DNA of 64,000 nucleotides from Dastarcus helophoroides. Taxonomy: Eukaryota; Arthropoda; Insecta; Coleoptera; Bothrideridae. A program made the position numbers and the translations under genes. The notes under the pieces are model-generated. The model saw nothing but the letters and a program-made list of their open reading frames with translations. It did not search any database and was not told the origin of the DNA. This document shows, one piece after another, positions 57,741-64,000 of the stretch. Where the stretch lies: the NCBI GenBank assembly GCA_028583605.1, contig CM053331.1, positions 32,156,411-32,220,410 on the forward strand. The letters run 5' to 3'. Position 1 is the first letter of the stretch. Each line of letters opens with the position of its first letter.

Positions 57741-58830
57741 TTGTGTATCTAGTAGCTATTATAAATTTTGAGTTCTTTAAGGCTGATTACTTGTTGAAAT
57801 TTTAAACTTCACTTTGTCCTTTTTTTCATGACATAAGCGTAAACTATTTTTAAAGTTTGAATCTCTTTTCTCAAACTTTTGAATTTAAATTTAACTCAAA
57901 TAAAATTCATCTTCTGTATTGAGCTTTATAGGTGGTAATTTTTCTGCAAACTTATGTATTTTTTATATGGGCTGCTATGGGAGTGAATCCAATAGTGAGC
58001 TTCTAACGCAGCTGAAACAGTTTTGAAAGTCACGCAACACGGTTGCATATAATTTGAAAATCCTAAACATTTTCAATTTATTCAGTCCAACGTATTTCAG
58101 CCTGAATCGTTTGAAATATTCCCTCATTGGGCAAACTTTAGGGTGTTACAAAAGCATTATTTTCCAGCTTTCGTCTGGAAATAAATTCAATAGCAAATGA
58201 CAACTGTTCGCAGAACTTTCTAATCTAATTTGTGCCGCCGGCGCCGATAAAAATATATAAAAGTTGTTCGTGCAAATATTCAAGCTCTGCTATACATACA
58301 AATTAAAGTTGGGCAATAAAACTTTTTCATGCAATACAATATTTCAGGAGGTATATTGCACCATGTGAAATTTACAAAGGATGTAACAATGTCGATAAGC
58401 TGTTGTTCTTTGGGGAAATCGTCTAAGCGCCTACCGAGATCTCAGATTTAGAACGAGGGTCTTTCGCAAAATATGAGGGTTTTGATGTGTGCCGAAAAAA
58501 ACTCTTTATCTTCGGGAAATATTTTAATGATTTGCACACAATGAGGATCTGGAGCGAAGGGAAAGTTTCTGTATACAGAAAACTTTCCCTCTGACCCACT
58601 TACTCGTATTTCGAACAATATGTCATTTTAAGGTTGTGGAGTTTAACTAACTTGATTATACGCTGATGAAATTCGAGCAGGAACCTTTATGTTATTGTTC
58701 GGCGTCTCACTGTTCAGGTATTTTAATTCGTTGTTAGGTAAGTTGAGAAAATCACAAAACAATAATTAAGACGCGGAGTAATTCGCTGCTTCAGTTCTCT
58801 ATTATTATATTTACACATCTGTATAATAGG
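57741..58830. other. Unique-looking intergenic DNA with a candidate promoter
   Basis: At 58251-58262 ATATATAAAAG follows CpG-rich GCCGCCGGCGCCGAT and could be a TATA box on the plus strand. A short frame starting AACAATGTCGATAAG (ATG at 58389) runs 20 codons only. No recognisable gene. An inverted pair GAAAGTTTTCTG / CAGAAAACTTTCCC lies at 58560-58590. Confidence 0.4.
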
Positions 58831-58835
58831 ACACC

Positions 58836-59000
58836 CATGTAGATGCAAGTGATAGTTCGATGTTTTGAAAACATCGATATATCGTTTGTAAACATCGATG
58901 TTTCAACATCGATGGTAAAACATAAAAAAATATCGATACATACAGTTTACAAACGATGTTTGGAAAATCGATGTGTCGTATCGCGATAGAGTTAGCGCCA
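58836..59000. repeat. Cluster of ATCGATGTTT palindromes
   Basis: Repeated AAACATCGATGTTT-type palindromes, plus an inverted pair of ATCGTTTGTAAAC and GTTTACAAACGAT. Same motif vocabulary as the long TIRs of the element at 59537-60359, so probably a related or derived copy. Confidence 0.7.
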
Positions 59001-59099
59001 TCTGTTGCATAGAATAAATATTGATGATACAAATGACTATACTAGTCGCTTGTTGGCAGTAATGTGTATTTAAAAAATTGATACTGAATTTATATACCG

Positions 59100-59535
59100 C
59101 AGGTATACAAACAATACAATTATCTGACAATTCATACGCAAGTAGAATGCAACCTAGACTACAAAAATTCATGCCAGGCCCTCCAGGCGTGTGTAGTGAA
59201 TCATAGGTAGCTGAACTACCCAACAGTTGAAACACTGCCACCTAGCGAAGCGGCTGCTCTCTAGGAAAAAGTTCCCAGAAGACAAGGATTCTAATGCACA
59301 GACCAATAGGTTTGAAGCTTCATTAGATTTGAAGTTTAAAAACCAAACAACAGTTTCGATCTTGTTAGATCCCTTCAGTTTGGTATATCCAACTCGAACT
59401 AACAAATGTTCCGACAAGTAAGTACTAAAGAATTCATGGACGTCAAGCGTGCTACTTCTTCTACACCTTTTGGTCCATAGAGAAACTATGGCCATCGCCA
59501 ACAATGTCGTATGCAAGTAGAATCCAACCTAGACT
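59100..59535. repeat. Second copy of the foldback family
   Basis: Shares AAGTAGAATGCAACCTAGAC, CCAGGCGTGT, AATCATAGGTAGCTGAACTA, GCTCTCTAGG and CCCAGAAGACAAGGATTCTAATGCACAGACC with the copies at 55085 and 63660. The end motif (AAGTAGAATCCAACCTAGAC) occurs again at 59515-59534 directly before the next element. Confidence 0.85.
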
Positions 59536-59536
59536 T

Positions 59537-60359
59537 AAGGATGCAACATCGTTCTAAAAAGCATCGATGTTTGAACATCGATATTTTTTTCAATGAAACA
59601 TCGATGTCTCAAACAATGGTATTTGGTATCGATACATCGATGTTTTTCCAATGTTTGTTAAATTTTTAATTGCAAGTTTAAAAAGTCAAAATTAGGAAAA
59701 TGTAAAAAGGACATCAATTTAAAAATACATTTTCAAAAATTTACATACAAAACTTGTCCACTCTGTTTCAATTTTTGAAGATAACCAAGGACCAGTTCGT
59801 TCATTTTTTTGGAAATTTCAAGTTTAATTGAAATCGAAATCTTGGTTATTAAAAATTGAAGTAACTGAACACATCCTACCGTCATCTGTCAATATTGTAT
59901 GCCTAACCCAATTTTCGTGTATATTTATGATCGGATGGTCATGGTCATTATTTTGACTTTAATCTCAGAATTAGTGAAAAAAAGTTAAAATTTCGATATT
60001 GAAGGCGAAATTTCGAGATTAAAGGCGAAATTTCGAGAAAAAAGTCGTATTTTCCAGAAAAAAGTCGGAATTTCGACATAAGAGTCTAAATTTCAACTTT
60101 AATCTCGGAATTTAGAGAAAAAAATCGAATTTCCAATTAAAGTCGAAATTAAAATAAAAATTCTTTTGAAATTGATGTCCTTTTCTACACTTTTCTAATT
60201 TTGGCTGCTTAAACTGGGAACTAAATATTTAAAAAACTTCAGAAAGAGATCGATGTATCGATACCGAATATCGATGTTTAAGACATCGATGTTCCATTGA
60301 AGAAAATGTCGATGTTCAAACATCAACGTTTGAACGTTTAAAACGATGTTGCATCCCTG
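59537..60359. mobile_element. Long-TIR hAT-like element, ~820 bp, non-coding
   Basis: Inverted arms of ~190 bp: 59539-59735 and 60160-60357, starting GGATGCAACATCGTT and ending AACGATGTTGCATCCCTG. The arms are full of ATCGATGTTT palindromes and end with AAAAGGACATCAATTT. The right terminus CATCCCTG is a hAT-like end (CAGGGATG in reverse), but the left has lost the matching CAG and I see no clean target duplication. The centre (59940-60165) contains the short AAATTTCGAGAAAAAAGTCG-like motif. It interrupts or abuts the foldback copy at 59535. Confidence 0.75.
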
Positions 60360-61199
60360 CACCTATGACGAAATCTCAAAAACTATTCAACTAACAAACC
60401 TGAAATTTGACAAATAGGTTCTTTATATAACGCGGAAATCCGCTAAAACAGAATTTCTTTTAATTCGCGCATTTCTTAAGCGTTCTGGAGTTTGTTTTCG
60501 AAATTTTAACTTTATATGCAAAATCATCTGCACAAAATAAAACATTGGAGTTTCATTTTTATTTGCAGAGTCAAATTTTTCAAGATTTCTATTTAATCTT
60601 AAGACTTTTTATCTAAACTTTAAACACTTCCCCTTTTGGAAAACATTTCCGAGAAACAGATGGAAATTTCGACTTTAGAATTTAAAGATCAAATTCAAAG
60701 GTTCGAGAGAAAAGAGTAAAAATTTCGAAAAATTGAAGTTTATTTTTAGAAATGTTACTGATATTTTCAGAAATTTAGACGTAGGTTTCTATTATGAATA
60801 ATCTTGAATCAATAGAAACAAGAATCTTAAAAATGGGTCAAGAATTGCGATCTTGATCACTAGAGAGCGAGTTATATGCAACATATTTTTGGGATGCTAA
60901 CATATTTCTAATAACTTGGCATATTTCAGCTTATTTTTATTGTATTCGGAAAAGTCGGTGTAAAGTTTAACATTAAAATAAGATGTTGCCCAAATTAAAG
61001 TCATTATTTTTTGAAAATGTAGACTCCACTAGTACTATTTGCGAAATTTTGACTTTTGAAATTTTCGAACTTTATCCAGAATTTTCAATGGCTTTTTTTA
61101 AAAACCTTTACCCTTTTCAAGATACATACTTATTTTCAAAAATTTGCATGTTTTTTTACTTTTAACTACTCAAAGTTTTAACTTTTTTTTGAAAATTTT
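60360..61199. repeat. AT-rich short-motif DNA
   Basis: Ordinary AT-rich to 60480, then A/T-rich motif sequence. No gene seen. Confidence 0.55.
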
Positions 61200-62900
61200 G
61201 ACTTTTTGTTTTGAAACTTTTAAATTTTTATAACCTTTATATAATAAATAAGACTTTTATTTCAATTATCAAAAAATTCGACTTTTTTCAAAATTCTTAG
61301 TTTTTAAACAATTGTATTTTTAAAAAATTTCCACTTGACATTTTAGAATTTTTTTTATAATTTTCACTGTTTTTTAAAAATCTTTATCTGCTTTAAGATA
61401 TTCACTTTTTTTGAAAATTTGCAACTCTGTTAAAATTTTTGACTATTTCTGGAAGTTTTGAGCTTTATGCAGTAAATTGGACCTTTGCTTGAAAAAATGG
61501 AACATTCAACATTTTTTTGAAAATTCTGATGTATTTGAAAAATTGGATTTTCGACCATTTTGCAGAAGCTTCACTGTGTTTTTGTTTTTGGAAACCTTCA
61601 CTTTTTTCAAGATATCCACTTTTTTAAATTTGCACCCTTGATCAAATTTTTTACTATTTCTAGAAGTTAGAATTTTTGTTTAAACTTCCATCTTTTTTTT
61701 TCAAAAATTTCGACTTTTTTTTAAAGTTTTGACCTTTATGTAATAAACTGGACTTTTATTTAAAAAATTAAAAAATCGTCTATTTTTGAAAACTTGGATT
61801 TTTAATAAAAAATCAACTTTTGAAATTTTCGACCGTTTTTCAGAAGTTTCACTGTGTTTTTGTTTTTGGAAACCTTAACTTTTTTCAAAACCACTTTTTT
61901 TTAAACTTGCACCCTTGATCAAATTTTTGACTATTTCTAGAAGTTAGAATTTTTGTTTAAACTTCCATCTTTTTTTATTCAAAAATTTTGACTTTTTCTT
62001 AAAGTTTTGACCTTTATGTAATAAACTGGACTTTTATTTAAAAAATTAAAAAATCGACTATTTTTGAAAACTTGGATTTTTAATAAAAAAGCAACTTTTG
62101 AAATTTTCGACCATTTTTCAGAAGTTTCACTGTGTTTTTGTTTTTGGAAACCTTAACTTTTTTCAAAACCACTTTTTTTAAAAATTTGCACCCTTGATCA
62201 AATTTTTGACTATTTCTAGAAGTTAGGATTTTTATTTAAACGTCGATCTTTTTTTCCAAAAATTTCGACTTTTTTTCGAAGTTTCGACCTTTATATAATA
62301 AATAAGACTTTTATTTCAATTATCAAAAAATTCGACTTTTTTCAAAATTCTTAGTTTTTAAACAATTGTATTTTTAAAAAATTTCCACTTGACATTTTAG
62401 AAATTTTTTTATAATTTTCACTGTTTTTTTAAAAATCTTTATCTTCTTTAAGATATTCACTTTTTTTGAAAATTTGCAACTCTGTTAAAATTTTTGACTA
62501 TTTCTGGAAGTTTTGAGCTTTATGCAGTAAACTGCACCTTTGCTTGAAAAAATGGAACATTCAACATTTTTTTGAAAATTTTGATGTATTTGAAAAATTG
62601 GATTTTAAAAAATAATCAACTTTTAAAATTCTCGACCATTTTGCAGAAATTTCGCTGTGTTTTTGTTTTTGGAAACCTTCACTTTTTTCAAGATATCCAC
62701 TTTTTTAAATTTGCACCCTTGATCAAATTTTTGACTATTTCTAGAAGTTAGAATTTTTGTTTAAACTTCCATCTTTTTTTTTCAAAAATTTCGACTTTTT
62801 CTTAAAGTTTTGACCTTTATGTAATAAACTGGACTTTTATTTAAAAATTAAAAAATCGACTATTTTTGAAAACTCAGATTTTGAAGAAATGCATTTTTTG
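61200..62900. repeat. T-rich tandem repeat, ~278-bp units with a ~1.05-kb superrepeat
   Basis: CACTGTGTTTTTGTTTTTGG recurs at 61572, 61850 and 62128 (278-bp spacing) and as CGCTGTGTTTTTG at 62653. A second layer: 61237-61560 (TTTATATAATAAATAAGAC … GAAAAATTGGATTTT) is repeated at about 62289-62610, offset ~1.05 kb. The units are built from the same ~18-20 bp T-rich motif. Confidence 0.85.
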
Positions 62901-63655
62901 AAATTTCCACTTTTGAAATTTTTGAATGTTTTCCAAATTTTCAGTTTTTTCACCTTCTTCAAGGTACCCACTTTTTTTAAAAATTTGCACCTTTGTTCAA
63001 ATATTTAAGTATTTCTGGAAGTTTTACCTTTTTTTGAAAATTTCCATTTTTATTTTGAAAATGTCAACCTTTTTTTCAAAAATTTCGTACTTTCTTAGAC
63101 CCTTCCGTAAAAAACTGGGCTTTATAAAACTGAAGAATTTAAGTTTTTTAAATTCCCAGTTTCTTCAAAAATTACATTTTTTTCAAAATTTCCACTTCTG
63201 AAATTTTCGAACATTTTTCAGGATTTTTATTGTTTTGTTTTTAAACCTCGTTTTTTTCAAGATACTTTTCTTGAATATTTGCATTGTTTAAATTTGTTTT
63301 GACTTTTGAAAAATTCGACTTTTTTTAAAATTTTTACTTATTTTCGAACTTTCGACCTTTAAGTATGTAGTAAATTGGAATTTTATTTAAAAAATTGGAA
63401 AATTCGACTTTTTTCAAAATTTCTTTCTTTTTTAAAAAAAAATGATATTTTGCAAAATTTTGGCTTAAAATTTCCTCACTTCAGAAAATTCACTTTTTTT
63501 TAGAAATGTTTTAATACTTTTATCATTACATTTAGACTTTTTCTCAACGTTACGAGTTTTTTTAACTTTTCTTTTTTTAAAATTTCTACATTTTTTCAAA
63601 ATTTCTTCACTTTTGCACGGGCGGGTTATTTATTTTCATATTTCTTTAGATTAAT
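62901..63655. repeat. T-rich short-motif DNA
   Basis: Variants of TTTTTTCAAAATTTC continue to about 63610. No gene. Confidence 0.6.
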
Positions 63656-63975
63656 CAATTTTTGTTGATTTTAATACACAGACCAACATTTATTAGAGTT
63701 GAAGTTTGCAAACCAAAGACCAGTTTTGATTTTGTTAGATCTCTCCCAAGATCGAAACCGGTCTTTGATTTCCAAACTTCGAATCTAATAAATCTTCAAA
63801 CCTATTAATCTATGCATTAGAATCCTTGTCTTCTGGGAACTTTCCTAGAAAGCAACCAATTTGCTAGATGGCAGTGTTTCAACTATTGGTAGTTCAGCTA
63901 CCTATGATTCACTAAACACACCTGGAGGGCTGCATGAATTTGCAGTCTAGGTTGTATTCTACTCGCATACGAATT
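63656..63975. repeat. Third copy of the foldback family, inverted
   Basis: Reverse-oriented relative to 59100: AATCCTTGTCTTCTGGGAAC, TACCTATGATTCAC and GTCTAGGTTGTATTCTAC. The inner palindrome (AAACCAAAGACCAG…CCGGTCTTTGATTTCC, 63710-63775) is preserved. Confidence 0.85.
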
Positions 63976-64000
63976 TTTGTTGACCAAAAAAATAAAAAGA

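Noticed and set aside
58389..58451. 20-codon ORF downstream of a TATA-like box
   Set aside because: Too short and without splice donor evidence or recognisable product; only the promoter-like sequence is noted.

Overview
This 64 kb window is AT-rich, repeat-dominated nuclear DNA from an animal, most likely an insect or another arthropod. The reasons are: a Ty3/gypsy LTR element with a tRNA-Leu-type primer site, two jockey-type LINEs, a third LINE family, a Penelope-like element with a GIY-YIG endonuclease, several hAT elements, and remains of a trypsin-like protease gene with two ~60-nt introns. I found no intact host gene and no convincing tRNA or rRNA gene. Species cannot be read from the window.

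Layout. 236-8454 is a defective Ty3/gypsy element with both LTRs; its integrase reading frame is split by a 5 kb satellite of ~440-bp monomers (2545-7642). 8460-11343 is AT-rich intergenic DNA with a serine-protease-like relic on the minus strand (10022-10441). 11344-14232 is a LINE fragment split by a second block of the same satellite, with a 49-bp duplicated target. 14233-18900 is low-complexity DNA holding a head-to-head pair of hammerhead-ribozyme-bearing short elements and a LINE reverse transcriptase fragment. 19735-20636 is a non-autonomous hAT element. 20880-27842 is two jockey-type LINEs arranged head to tail on the minus strand. 28880-29702 is the 3' end of a Penelope-like element. 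29703-35100 is T-rich repeat sequence. 36185-43180 is a satellite of nine ~660-bp units organised as a threefold A-B-C higher-order repeat, with a 1.1 kb hAT insertion. 43235-44150 has promoter-like sequence. 45951-52078 is a third tandem array whose first four units each carry the short hammerhead element. 52086-54772 is a 2.7 kb TIR-bounded element related to that array. 55085-63975 holds foldback elements, a long-TIR hAT-like element and more T-rich low-complexity DNA.

Two themes recur. First, about half the window is a degenerate ~18-20 bp T-rich motif (roughly CTTTTTTCAAAATTTCGA), in blocks whose strand orientation flips. Second, mobile elements and satellites feed each other: satellites sit inside transposons, transposons sit inside satellites, and one short ribozyme element has been amplified together with its host satellite monomer. 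That last arrangement is the most interesting candidate system here.
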